Of a stretch of 39,815 bases of DNA, positions 23,627 through 31,311 are shown piece after piece. Source of the stretch: JAIYDJ01 sp031400505. GTDB lineage: Bacteria; Pseudomonadota; Alphaproteobacteria; Rhodobacterales; Rhodobacteraceae. Position 1 is the first letter of the stretch. The number at the start of each line of letters is the position of its first letter. The stretch covers positions 1 to 39,815 of the forward strand of contig JANNPZ010000064.1 in assembly GCA_031400505.1 (NCBI GenBank), in the 5' to 3' direction. The notes below the pieces were generated by a model. It was not told the origin of the DNA. It made no database searches and saw only the letters and a list, made by a program, of their open reading frames with translations. Both the position numbers and the translations under genes were made by a program.

Positions 23627-24733
23627 TTAGTTCGCGCCCATTTCGGTGGCCCAGGTGTCGGCGACCACGGCCTTGGCGGCGGACTGTTCGTCGAGGCTCG
23701 GGAACACGGCCTTGGCGATCGACTCGGCGGGCGGCAGCTTTGCCAGCATTTCGGCCGGAACAACGCCACGGGCAACCATGTCGTTGAAACGGATCGGGGT
23801 GCAGTAGCCCGACAGCCAGCCCAGCTGACCTTCGTCGCTGTAAAGGTATTCCATCCACAGCTTGGCTGCGTTCGGGTGCGGGGCATAGGCCGAGATCGCC
23901 TGCACATAGACGCCTGCAACGACGCCATCGGACGGGATGATCACGTCCATCGGCGGGGTGCCTGCCAGTTTGTCGCGCATCGCCAGAACGTTGTAGTCCC
24001 AGTCCATCATGATCGGCGTGGTGCCTTGCGCAAAGTTCTGCGCCGAACCGCCGACGTCAACGAAGTTGCCGCTGGCCTTGAGGTCTTTCATGAAGGCGAT
24101 CCCGGCAGTTGCGGCATCCGCACCACCCTTGCCGCCGTTGGCAGCCAGACCCATCGCATAGACCGACATCATCGACGAGTTGCCGGTGCGCGGATCGCCC
24201 GGAATGGCGACCATGGCGGCGTATTTCGAGTCCTTCAGATCGGCAAAGCTGGTTGGGGATGCGTCGGTGACGACGTCCTTGTTCACGGCCATCGCCAGAA
24301 CACCGTAGTAGTCGCCGTACCAGTAGCCGTCAGCGTCCTTGGCCGAGTCCGGGATCGAGTCCCAGGTCGAGACTTTGTAAGGCTGGATCAGGCCGTCGGC
24401 CTTGGCGGCAGGGCCGAACGACAGGCCAACGTCAATCACGTCGGGGGCCTGCGGGCCGGTGTTGTCCTTGTTGGCCTTGATGGCCTCCAACTCGTCTGCC
24501 GATCCGGCGTTCGGGTTCAACTCGTTGACTTCCAGGCCATATTTGGCCTTGAAGCCTTCGATGACGGCACCGTAGTTGCACCAGTCATGCGGCAGCGCGA
24601 TTGTGGTCAGCGTGCCTTCTGCCTTGGCGGCGGCAACCAGCGCGTCCATATCCACGGCTTGCGCTTGCGCAAGACCGGACACTGAAATCATTGCTGTAGA
24701 GATGCAGAGCACCTTCATAGTGTTCGATGTCAT
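23627..24733 (-). CDS. ABC importer periplasmic binding protein (family 1/6)
   Basis: This 368-residue secreted receptor starts MTSNTMKVLCISTAMI, with a signal peptide ending GLAQAQA. The mature opening (VDMDALVAAAKAEGTLTTI) resembles the ferric-iron, putrescine and thiamine group of binding proteins. Ligand-site-like features are DWCNYG near residue 50 and WYGDYYGVLAMAVNKD near 140. ATG 24733 follows GGGAAA on the minus strand; ATG 24718 is possible. It is the first gene of the operon with two permeases and a TOBE ATPase. The ligand cannot be named from sequence alone. Confidence 0.9.
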   Translation of the reverse strand: MTSNTMKVLCISTAMISVSGLAQAQAVDMDALVAAAKAEGTLTTIALPHDWCNYGAVIEGFKAKYGLEVNELNPNAGSADELEAIKANKDNTGPQAPDVIDVGLSFGPAAKADGLIQPYKVSTWDSIPDSAKDADGYWYGDYYGVLAMAVNKDVVTDASPTSFADLKDSKYAAMVAIPGDPRTGNSSMMSVYAMGLAANGGKGGADAATAGIAFMKDLKASGNFVDVGGSAQNFAQGTTPIMMDWDYNVLAMRDKLAGTPPMDVIIPSDGVVAGVYVQAISAYAPHPNAAKLWMEYLYSDEGQLGWLSGYCTPIRFNDMVARGVVPAEMLAKLPPAESIAKAVFPSLDEQSAAKAVVADTWATEMGAN

Positions 24734-24878
24734 GAGATTTTCCCGGTTCGCTCCCCGATCTGTTCTCGAGGAATGTTGGCGGTGTAGGCACAAGTTGTTG
24801 CAGTTCCGTGACATCAGCACGGTGCGCTACGGATTTTTCCGGCTTACCTTTCGCGGATCAGGTTTTTTCGGATCGTGT

Positions 24879-24903
24879 GGAATACTGACATACTCGGCAC
24901 GTT
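24879..24903 (+). promoter_or_regulatory. ECF-type promoter of the sigma/anti-sigma operon (GGAAT-N16-CGTT)
   Basis: GGAAT at 24879-24883 and CGTT at 24900-24903 are separated by 16 bases, about 30 bases before the TTG start. The same motif with the same spacing precedes the genes at 26396 and 29355. It resembles the alphaproteobacterial EcfG consensus GGAAC-N16/17-CGTT with one change. The likely reading is autoregulation by the ECF factor. Confidence 0.7.
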
Positions 24904-24934
24904 ATCAGGTCGCATTGTTTGCGGAGGGCCAAAC

Positions 24935-25441
24935 TTGACCGACAGTTTTCGACACGACCTTGTGGCCGTGGTGCCCAAACTGCGGCGGTTCGCGCGCAGT
25001 CTGGTCGGCAATGTGCAAGATGCAGACGATCTGGTGCAGGCCGCCTGCGAACGGGCGCTGCGCAACAGCAGCCAGTTTCGCCCCGGCTCGCGGATGGACA
25101 GCTGGATGTACCGGATCATCCAGAACCTGTGGCTGGACGACAAGCGGCGTGACCGCACACGGGGGACGGCGATCGACCCCGACGATGCCCATCTGAGCGA
25201 CGAGGGCAAGTCCGCCCGGTTGCCCGAAGATCGCATGATGCTCGCGCAGGTGCGCGTTGCCATGGCAGGCTTGCCACCGGGCCAGCGCGAAGTGCTGGCG
25301 CTGATCGCCATCGAGGGATTGAGCTACAAGGAAACAGCCGAGGTTCTGGACGTTCCAGTCGGCACCGTGATGAGCCGTCTTTCGCGCGCACGCGAAGCCT
25401 TGCTGCCCAAACTTAGACTTACCGAAGGACGCCGCCAATGA
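24935..25441 (+). CDS. ECF-family RNA polymerase sigma factor
   Basis: This 168-residue sigma factor has only regions 2 and 4. Region 2 includes DADDLVQAACERAL (residues 29-42) and FRPGSRMDSWMYRIIQN (48-64, the -10 contact). Region 4 is LPPGQREVLALIAIEGLSYK then ETAEVLDVPVGTVMSRLSRAR (113-153), the -35 contact. TTG 24935 is chosen because GGAGG lies 7 bases upstream and the family begins here; the frame upstream is unlike a sigma factor. Its stop overlaps the ATG of the anti-sigma gene (ATGA). It probably recognises GGAAT-N16-CGTT. It is not EcfG itself in context, since no NepR or PhyR gene is near and the partner is a membrane protein. Confidence 0.93.
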   Translation: MTDSFRHDLVAVVPKLRRFARSLVGNVQDADDLVQAACERALRNSSQFRPGSRMDSWMYRIIQNLWLDDKRRDRTRGTAIDPDDAHLSDEGKSARLPEDRMMLAQVRVAMAGLPPGQREVLALIAIEGLSYKETAEVLDVPVGTVMSRLSRAREALLPKLRLTEGRRQ

Positions 25442-26214
25442 TCCCCCCTGAACTGCCCTACGGGACCCGCCCGACCGTGATGGACAAAGACCGTCTAGCC
25501 GCATTTGTTGACGGCGAGCTTGGCCCGGAGGCTGCAGCGAGTGTCGTGATGCATCTGGCAGATCATCCGATGGATCAGGCCTATGTGGATGATCTGGTCG
25601 CCGCCAATGTGGCGCTGATGCAGGCGTTCGGTGCCCCGATGGACGAACCCGTTCCCGAAGATTTGCGCAACTTCATTCTGCCAAGTGTGCCGGATGCCTC
25701 TGTCGTGCCGTTCCGCGCCAAGGCCCGGCCACCTGCGCTGGTCTGGGGTGGGTTGGGCATCGGGGTGGCGCTTGCGGCGGGTCTGGCGGTCGCTGTGTTT
25801 CTGCCGGTTGTCGATCCGCTTGATCTTCGGCCCGGGCCTTTGCCCGCTGCAAGCGCCCTGCATGCTGCGTTGACGGATCAGCCCGCAGGCGAGGTGCGGT
25901 CCACGCAGGACGGGGCGCAAATCATGATCCTCGGGTCGGTGCCGACGCCTGAGGGCTATTGCCGCGAGATCGAGGTTGTTCGCGCTGCATCCGGCAAGTT
26001 TCAGGCGGCATTGGCATGTACCCAAGGCGTGGGCTGGACTGTCGAGGTGGTTATCGCCGAACTCTTGGAAAGCGCCGGCGCTGCCGAAGGCTTTGGCACG
26101 GCCAGTGGCGATGAAGCCCAGGGTTTTGCGCCGTTTCTGGACAGGATCGGCGCGGGTGCCTTTCTTGGCCCTGATGACGAGGCCGCAGCGATAGCCAAGG
26201 GTTGGAACCGCTAA
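25438..26214 (+). CDS. Membrane-anchored anti-sigma factor
   Basis: This 258-residue protein starts at an ATG overlapping the sigma gene stop. Residues 15-85 (DKDRLAAFVDGELGPEAAAS and following) form the cytoplasmic sigma-binding helices typical of anti-sigma factors. The zinc motif HxxxCxxC is absent, so it would not be a ZAS redox sensor. One membrane helix lies at about 100-123 (LVWGGLGIGVALAAGLAVAVFL). The periplasmic part of about 135 residues contains two Cys in YCREIEV and LACTQGV that could form a disulfide. It should hold the sigma factor at the membrane until a periplasmic signal releases it. A terminator follows at 26237. Confidence 0.88.
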   Translation: MIPPELPYGTRPTVMDKDRLAAFVDGELGPEAAASVVMHLADHPMDQAYVDDLVAANVALMQAFGAPMDEPVPEDLRNFILPSVPDASVVPFRAKARPPALVWGGLGIGVALAAGLAVAVFLPVVDPLDLRPGPLPAASALHAALTDQPAGEVRSTQDGAQIMILGSVPTPEGYCREIEVVRAASGKFQAALACTQGVGWTVEVVIAELLESAGAAEGFGTASGDEAQGFAPFLDRIGAGAFLGPDDEAAAIAKGWNR

Positions 26215-26236
26215 CACTGGCATCGAAATGACCCTT

Positions 26237-26270
26237 GCGCCACCCGGTTCGTCCGGGTGGCGCTTTGCAT
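26237..26270 (+). terminator. Terminator after the sigma/anti-sigma operon
   Basis: GCGCCACCCGG (26237-26247) and CCGGGTGGCGC (26253-26263) form a perfect 11-pair stem with loop TTCGT, followed by TTTGCAT. A perfect dyad CCGGCCG-GT-CGGCCGG follows at 26272-26287. Confidence 0.85.
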
Positions 26271-26323
26271 TCCGGCCGGTCGGCCGGGTCTTCGGGTCAG
26301 CAAGAAGTTTCTGCATCTTCTTT

Positions 26324-26348
26324 GGAATGAAGAGCGATCTTGTCCGTT
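26324..26348 (+). promoter_or_regulatory. ECF-type promoter of the Ser/Asn-rich protein gene (GGAAT-N16-CGTT)
   Basis: GGAAT at 26324-26328 and CGTT at 26345-26348 are 16 bases apart, matching the motifs at 24879 and 29441. The start codon is 48 bases beyond. A short inverted repeat GTCC-N9-GGAC (26342-26358) overlaps the -10. Confidence 0.7.
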
Positions 26349-26395
26349 TTATAAGGACTACAACCCGGCAGATGCCGCACATGAAAGGAAAGACC

Positions 26396-26767
26396 ATGAA
26401 ACTTTTCAAGACGCTGATGACTGCAACGGTTCTCGCGGGCACGGCTTTGGCCCCGGTTTTGGCCCAGGCTGGCGCCATGCGCCTCGCGCTGCCTTTCGCT
26501 GCAAACGATGCTGCAGCAGATCAAGTCGAACAGGTCAGTTTCAAACTGAGAACCGAACGCAAAGGCAAGGGCAAGGGGAAGGGCAGTAGCAATTCGAACT
26601 CGAACAGCTCGTCGAACTCAAACTCGAACAGCTCGTCCAACTCGAACTCGAACAGCTCGTCGAACTCGTCGAGCAATTCCAACTCGAACAGCTCGTCGAA
26701 CTCTTCAAGCGACAGCTCGTCCAACTCTTCGTCCAACAGCTCTTCGGACAGCGACACGAACGACTGA
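26396..26767 (+). CDS. Small secreted Ser/Asn-repeat protein under ECF control
   Basis: This 123-residue protein has a signal peptide MKLFKTLMTATVLAGTALAP with cleavage near AQA-GA (residue 25). A short mature segment (AMRLALPFAANDAAADQVEQ) leads to a basic stretch RKGKGKGKG (55-63). The tail from residue 64 to the end is almost only Ser and Asn: three SSNSNSNS octads, then SSNS and SSDS tetrads, ending SDSDTND. The ribosome site AAGGAAAG lies just before ATG 26396. It has its own promoter of the same type as the sigma gene and its own terminator, so it is a target rather than part of the sigma operon. I do not recognise the family. An extracellular, flexible, hydrophilic peptide is expected; the synonymous codon variety shows the repeat is kept at protein level. 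Confidence 0.8.
   Translation: MKLFKTLMTATVLAGTALAPVLAQAGAMRLALPFAANDAAADQVEQVSFKLRTERKGKGKGKGSSNSNSNSSSNSNSNSSSNSNSNSSSNSSSNSNSNSSSNSSSDSSSNSSSNSSSDSDTND
26585..26755 (+). repeat. Ser/Asn-coding degenerate tandem repeat
   Basis: About 57 codons built from a 24-base unit (of the form AAC-TCG-AAC-AGC-TCG-TCG) and its 12-base half. The first three units are nearly regular; later ones lose Asn or gain Asp. Serine codons vary (TCG, TCC, TCA, TCT, AGC), arguing against very recent pure slippage. Confidence 0.8.
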
Positions 26768-26788
26768 TCCTGACGTAGATTGATGGGG

Positions 26789-26818
26789 AAAACCGGCTCC
26801 GAAAGGCGCCGGTTTTTT
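26789..26818 (+). terminator. Terminator of the Ser/Asn-rich protein gene
   Basis: AAAACCGGC (26789-26797) and GCCGGTTTT (26808-26816) form a 9-pair stem with a 10-base loop and end in TTTTTT (26813-26818), 22 bases after the stop codon. Confidence 0.9.
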
Positions 26819-26892
26819 CTGTTCTGGTCGGGAAGGCCTGGTCGGATTGGTCAAATCCCGGATGCAACTGCGTGGACTTGGGGGGCAACCAG

Positions 26893-26916
26893 AAAACCGG
26901 CCCCAGGCGGGGCCGG
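26893..26916 (-). terminator. Terminator of the minus-strand gene at 26946
   Basis: On the minus strand CCGGCCCC and GGGGCCGG (arms 26909-26916 and 26897-26904) form an 8-pair stem with a 4-base loop, followed by TTTT (26896-26893). It lies 30 bases after the gene end and faces the terminator at 26789. Confidence 0.85.
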
Positions 26917-26945
26917 CTGATGTGGCAACTAGGCGTTCAGTGCGG

Positions 26946-27665
26946 TCAGCGTTTGGCCCGGGCAGTGGTGCGATACCAGCCTTCTGCGGCCTGAGTGTTG
27001 CGCAGAACCTTGACCCGCGTCTCAGCCTCTTGCGGCGTTTCGGCCCGGATGTCTGCCGCGATCTCTGCGCTGTCGCGACGGAACGGAATGACCTGAACCA
27101 TCGGCGAACCCTTTTCGATCACATGCATGCCGTCGGCGCCGATCGCAAAGAACGGAAAGTGGATCGGAGAGCGGTAGGTGTCAGTGTCGACGATGCCTGA
27201 CACCACCTCGAACACACCGTTCGGGCGGTTCAGCGGTTGCACGAACAGGCAGCTCCAGCCGGGTGGTGTGGCAATTGTCCAGTAGTTCAGAAACTTGCAG
27301 GGCGGCCGTCCGCCGAATGGAATGCCCCGGACCTGGTGCGCGCCGTGGTTGGCAACCAGCGAGCGATCGAATTCCCATCCGGCGTCAACCCGGGTGCCAT
27401 CCTCGGCGATGTTCAGGCGAACGGTGGCGGGCAATACCAGGATCCAGCCCGTCGTCATCGCATCCAGAAACGGCATGCAGCGTTTGACGGTCAGCCCGGT
27501 GTTGTTCAGCCCGGTGACGTCTTCATCGACGGCCGGCAGTTTGCGAAACCAGTCGGGCAGGTAGGCCCGTGCAGGGACCGGATTGGCGATGACGCCGTGA
27601 TCGGCAGGCTCGCAGGTGAAGGTGATCTTTGGTGCGGGTTTCTGGGCAGGGCGCAAGCGAAGCAT
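26946..27665 (-). CDS. Conserved hypothetical protein, DUF6065-like
   Basis: This 239-residue protein starts at ATG 27665, with GGAG upstream; the frame extension to 27845 overlaps the protease gene and is not used. Features are PADHGVIANPVPARAYLPDW with FRKLP at about residues 19-43, TVKRCMPFLDAMTTGW near 63, PGWSCLFVQPLNRPN near 130 and FPFFAIGADGMHVIEKGSP near 170. The pattern recalls the DUF6065 family as I remember it; the family has no established function. No signal peptide or membrane helix is visible. It follows the S8 protease gene by 160 bases on the same strand, but lacks its own GGAAT-N16-CGTT motif, so it may be transcribed by read-through or independently. Confidence 0.65.
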   Translation of the reverse strand: MLRLRPAQKPAPKITFTCEPADHGVIANPVPARAYLPDWFRKLPAVDEDVTGLNNTGLTVKRCMPFLDAMTTGWILVLPATVRLNIAEDGTRVDAGWEFDRSLVANHGAHQVRGIPFGGRPPCKFLNYWTIATPPGWSCLFVQPLNRPNGVFEVVSGIVDTDTYRSPIHFPFFAIGADGMHVIEKGSPMVQVIPFRRDSAEIAADIRAETPQEAETRVKVLRNTQAAEGWYRTTARAKR

Positions 27666-27735
27666 CGCAGGTCTCCGGGAAAGGTGAGGGGTCATCTGGG
27701 CAGGCACGAAAAGCATCAACCGGGTGCATTCCTGC

Positions 27736-27763
27736 GGATAGGGATCGTGCCGTCTGCCTATCC
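27736..27763. repeat. Inverted repeat between protease and DUF6065-like genes
   Basis: GGATAGG (27736-27742) and CCTATCC (27757-27763) are perfect inverted arms around 14 bases. No T tract follows on the minus strand, so it is not a clear terminator; an operator or RNA processing hairpin is possible. Confidence 0.45.
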
Positions 27764-27825
27764 GAATTTGCCCCTTTTGCGCATCCGCCTTGGGTGCACG
27801 GCAAGACAACGGACTGGGTCTTTGT

Positions 27826-29355
27826 CTATTCCACGGCGGGGACAAAGATTTCTGACTTGCACAGATTTTCGAGCGACAGCAATCCCGCTCCGAATATCAC
27901 GTCCGGGCCTTCGGCGCCAACATCGCGGGCGAGGGTGCGCAGATGGGCCGCCAGACCGTCAGGCGTGGCCTGCGGGTTGCGTGACGCAAGCACAGCCGCC
28001 GCTGCCGTGACAAAAGGCACGGCAAAAGATGTTCCGGTCTTGGGTTTGACCCCCCGGATCGAGGTCGCGCTCCAGATATCGACCCCCGGGGCTGCGAGGT
28101 CCAGATGCGCACCCCGTTGCGCCAGCCGGTAAACCTGCCCGCGCTGATCCACCGCCGTGACCGCCATCACCGTCGGAAAGCCTGCCGGATAGGCCGTCTC
28201 GGCAGTCGGCCCGCCATTGCCCGCAGCCGCCAGCAACAGCGCCCCCCCCGGTTTGGCGATTTCTGTCAGCGCCGCCTCGAGTATGGCATTCTGCGGTCCT
28301 GCCAGTGACATGTTGATCACCTTGACGCCACGCCTGGCCAGAAGGTCCAGTGCGCGCACCAGCGATACGACAGAGGCGCGTTCATCCGCGCCGTCCCGTC
28401 CAAAGATGTCGACCGCAATCACCTGCGCTTCGGGGATCAGCCCCGGTGCGCGGTCGTCGCTCTGGCCAACCAGCAATGCAGCAACCGCTGTCCCATGAAT
28501 GGCTTTTGAGGCGTCGATCTTTTCGGACACCAGCTGAAGGACCTCCAGATTTGCCCCAAACAGGTTTTCGTGGGCAGCATTCACGCCCGTGTCGACAACT
28601 CCGATCGGCACCGTGACGCGGCAAAGCGGCATCGTTTCCCGTGCGGGTGGCCAATCGATCAGCGCCAGTGCCGCGCAGTTCAGATGCGTGCAAGGCGGCG
28701 TTGCGGCGATAGGTTGGGCCGATGCCAGGTCGGGTGCTGGGGGGGCCGCAACACCTGCGACCGATGCGTCAGATATCACGTCAGTCTTCTGGTCTTGCTG
28801 TTCAGAGCGATAGAAGTGATTGAAATCTCCGGTTCCGCCGGTTGGTTGCGCGCGAACCCGGTCGCGGGCCTGCTCAAGCGTCAGGCCACCCGGCACTTGC
28901 AGACGATGCAGCGCCACGGCGACGTTGGTCAGATCAACCCTTTCGATCAGAACAAAGCCTTCGGCCTGCAAGACCGCGAGGTCGGAATCGCCAAGATTGG
29001 TCACCACAATCTCGCCCGGCGCAAAGACCTCGCGTCGGACGGCGGGCGCATTGCCCGGGACCTGCCCGCCCGAACTGCGCCGCGCCTCGGCCCGTGGCAA
29101 AGCGCGGTCGCGGGCTCTGGCAGGGTCGCGGGCGGGGCGATCGACGGCTGTGTCGCCAGCCGGGTCATTCCCCCCGGCATCATCATCATCGCCCCCATCG
29201 TCGTCGGGGCCATCGTCATCGCTGTCATCATCCTGCGCGAATGCCGCACCGGCAGTTGGCCAATGCTCCGCACTCAAAAAGCCGACCGCCAGCAGCAAAA
29301 CGGTCGCCAGAAGCACGCTTTGGCTGACTGCCGTCAAGAATGAAGATCGCACCAT
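27826..29355 (-). CDS. Secreted subtilisin-like (S8) serine protease with poly-Asp linker
   Basis: This 509-residue protein has a signal peptide (hydrophobic 14-28, cleavage near AFA at 40). An extremely acidic stretch follows at 41-64 (QDDDSDDDGPDDDGGDDDD), then an Arg-rich stretch (72-110) and a pro-domain-like region (112-180). The peptidase domain has Asp255 in IGVVDTGVN, His287 in HGTAVAALL, Asn380 in AAAGNGG and Ser443 in GTSFAVPFVTAAAA, so the triad is complete. ATG 29355 has AGGA six bases upstream. A GGAAT-N16-CGTT promoter precedes it, linking it to the ECF factor. It may act on envelope or secreted proteins; the basic KGKGKGKG region of the co-regulated Ser/Asn protein is a possible partner or substrate, which is inference. 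Confidence 0.92.
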   Translation of the reverse strand: MVRSSFLTAVSQSVLLATVLLLAVGFLSAEHWPTAGAAFAQDDDSDDDGPDDDGGDDDDAGGNDPAGDTAVDRPARDPARARDRALPRAEARRSSGGQVPGNAPAVRREVFAPGEIVVTNLGDSDLAVLQAEGFVLIERVDLTNVAVALHRLQVPGGLTLEQARDRVRAQPTGGTGDFNHFYRSEQQDQKTDVISDASVAGVAAPPAPDLASAQPIAATPPCTHLNCAALALIDWPPARETMPLCRVTVPIGVVDTGVNAAHENLFGANLEVLQLVSEKIDASKAIHGTAVAALLVGQSDDRAPGLIPEAQVIAVDIFGRDGADERASVVSLVRALDLLARRGVKVINMSLAGPQNAILEAALTEIAKPGGALLLAAAGNGGPTAETAYPAGFPTVMAVTAVDQRGQVYRLAQRGAHLDLAAPGVDIWSATSIRGVKPKTGTSFAVPFVTAAAAVLASRNPQATPDGLAAHLRTLARDVGAEGPDVIFGAGLLSLENLCKSEIFVPAVE

Positions 29356-29416
29356 TGGCTGTCCTTTGCCGCACCAAACCGGGTCTTGACGACCAAAACC
29401 GGAACCGCGGCACGAC

Positions 29417-29441
29417 AACGCCAGCCTGCACGTGTTATTCC
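29417..29441 (-). promoter_or_regulatory. ECF-type promoter of the S8 protease gene (GGAAT-N16-CGTT)
   Basis: Read on the minus strand, GGAAT (29441-29437) and CGTT (29420-29417) are separated by 16 bases, about 62 bases before the ATG. It is identical in both boxes and spacing to the motifs before the sigma gene and the Ser/Asn-rich gene. Confidence 0.7.
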
Positions 29442-29547
29442 GACGATACACAGCTTATGTGACGCTCGGCCGATAATTGTACCGAAAACCTGCCCGGGCA
29501 ACCTGCCCTGAAACCGAGATTGCGCCTTTGCGCGGCGAACCGCCCGG

Positions 29548-30528
29548 TTACCGCACCCAAAGACCCTCGCGCTTCAGGGTATTTCGGATCGTCTGTTCGC
29601 GTCGCGGCAGGTTTGCGCGGTCAAACAGTGCACGCGCTACTGCACCTTTGCCCTGATAGATCATGCGCTTGAAGGGTTCATATTGCCGCAACACCCGCTT
29701 GACGGCGTTTTGACCCGCGACCTGTTCCAGCATGGCGACAACTGCATCGCTTTCACGTGCATAAAGCAATGGCAGGATGCGCCAGTGACAGGTCACATCG
29801 CCGTCAAGCCCCGCCAGACCCGGTCCGGGTCGTCCGCCGCCAAAGGAATGGATCACCAGTGGCAACGCAACCTGATCAAGCCACGGGTCAAGGTCCTGAC
29901 ACACCAGTTCAGCGGGCGCTGCATCTCTGATTTCTGTGGCAAAGGCCAGAAAACGCGCGCCAAAAGCCTGCGGGCTTTGATGGAAGAACCAGCCGGCGTT
30001 GAAGTACAGATAGCGCTGCCAGTAGTCTTCGGGCTGGGTCAGATCGAGGCTGGTTTCGAAATCGAGCTCGAACCGGTCGTAAAGCGCCCGCCAGATCTGA
30101 GTTGGCGTCGGGCCGTAAAGCTCGGTCTTCGGCCATGTGCCTTCACGGCGCATCGACGCCGACGGTCGGTCAAAGTTCAGCGAAAGACTGTTCAGCGGGC
30201 CAGTGAACAGCGTGTCAGTATCCAGAAACAGAAAAGCCTTGTCGGGCAAGGCAGACAGCGCCTCGATCTTGTTGCCATAGGGATATCGCGCGCCAAAGAC
30301 CTTGTTTTCAAATGGCAGGATCGTTGCCCCGAGTTCGGTCAGCAGACGACGGGCGGGTTCGTGCATCCTGGGGTCGTCGGGCCACAGAGGACCAGGCTGC
30401 GGTTCCGCGATGATCAGGCCATTGAAACCGGGGTTGCACAGACGCAGGCTCGCCGCCAGCAAGATGGCCTCGTATTCCAGGCGTCCGGCTTGGCCGATGG
30501 CCACAAGGGTAAAATCTGGGGCAGTCAT
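29548..30528 (-). CDS. Putative GT-A-type glycosyltransferase-like protein
   Basis: This 326-residue cytoplasmic protein begins MTAPDFTLVAIGQAGRLEYE. The segment KAFLFLDTDTLFTGPL near residue 96 has the DxD motif at the end of a hydrophobic strand, preceded by GARYPYGNKIEALSALP, as in GT8-like nucleotide-sugar transferases. QDLDPWLDQVALPLVIHSFG near 215 resembles the later acceptor/donor region, including a D-Q pair. No membrane helix is present. The C-terminus is basic. It lies 192 bases upstream of the protease gene on the same strand, but the protease has its own promoter. Sugar and acceptor cannot be named. Confidence 0.6.
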   Translation of the reverse strand: MTAPDFTLVAIGQAGRLEYEAILLAASLRLCNPGFNGLIIAEPQPGPLWPDDPRMHEPARRLLTELGATILPFENKVFGARYPYGNKIEALSALPDKAFLFLDTDTLFTGPLNSLSLNFDRPSASMRREGTWPKTELYGPTPTQIWRALYDRFELDFETSLDLTQPEDYWQRYLYFNAGWFFHQSPQAFGARFLAFATEIRDAAPAELVCQDLDPWLDQVALPLVIHSFGGGRPGPGLAGLDGDVTCHWRILPLLYARESDAVVAMLEQVAGQNAVKRVLRQYEPFKRMIYQGKGAVARALFDRANLPRREQTIRNTLKREGLWVR

Positions 30529-31311
30529 CGGCAGGGTCCCGGCATGGCGCCGTCAAAGCATAGCGGTCTTGCCATCTTGGGTGCAACCGAAAGGCTGTTG
30601 CCTGGACAGATGCCCTGAACCGGGTCTGACGGCTTCTTGAGCGTTGCACATCGTCATCAAACTGACCCGGGAGCGTCTTGCCATAGCGCAAGGCGCACCG
30701 CGAATGTTGTGAGTGTTGCTGAGAGAATTCTTGCCGGGGCAGCAAACTGTGCCGCAACCCATTGAAAAACCCGGAGGCGCGTATCGCTGCAAAAGGCTAT
30801 TGATAATTTAAGTTAAAACAGAAATTATGCCCACAGGAAAACCCTCATTTCTGAAGGATCCTGTGCTATCTCCGAGCCTGTTGCAGTGTGGCGACACATT
30901 TGCCGCAGCACAAGTTTGACCACAGGCGATCTGATATCAGTAAATTCCCCTGCGACGACAATTGCCGACAGTCTGCGTCCGTCGCACCCCGATTGCCAAA
31001 CAGGGAATTGAAAATCGCAAGTAAACCATCTGTCGCAGCGGCAGGACCGGGTTGATCATAGGTCCGGCTGGGGCCTTGGCGGGCGCGGCGGCGTTCCCGG
31101 CCCAAAGCCGTCGGTCAGGTGCCGCACACGCTGCTGCACGGCATTCCCCGAACCGGACACCACCATTGGGCGCGGGAAATTGGCATTGCGATGTCTCCGA
31201 CCTTGGTCGAGACGGTCATTCCAGGGATAACGGTGCCGGTGCAGGTGTTGTGGAGCTGTCTTCAACCTTGGAGGCATACACCGTTCAAAGGCGCAATCCG
31301 CCAACAGCCTG
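30529..31311. other. 783-base stretch with no convincing gene
   Basis: All frames were inspected. The longest open frames (79 to 149 codons) show no family features, no good ribosome sites and mostly overlap one another in opposite strands. An A/T-rich island lies at about 30795-30850, unlike the surroundings. TTGACC (30916) and TAAATT (30941) are spaced 19 bases, a poor promoter. It could hold degraded coding sequence or an unannotated RNA. Confidence 0.4.

Noticed and set aside
26521..26757. Glu/Leu/Phe-rich open frame antisense to the Ser/Asn repeat
   Set aside because: It is the reverse complement of the repeat codons and has no ribosome site or start context.
27708..27732. ECF-type promoter before the DUF6065-like gene
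   Set aside because: GGAAT is present on the minus strand, but the bases 16 further are TTTC, not CGTT.
30916..30946. Promoter TTGACC ... TAAATT
   Set aside because: The 19-base spacing is poor and no gene follows.
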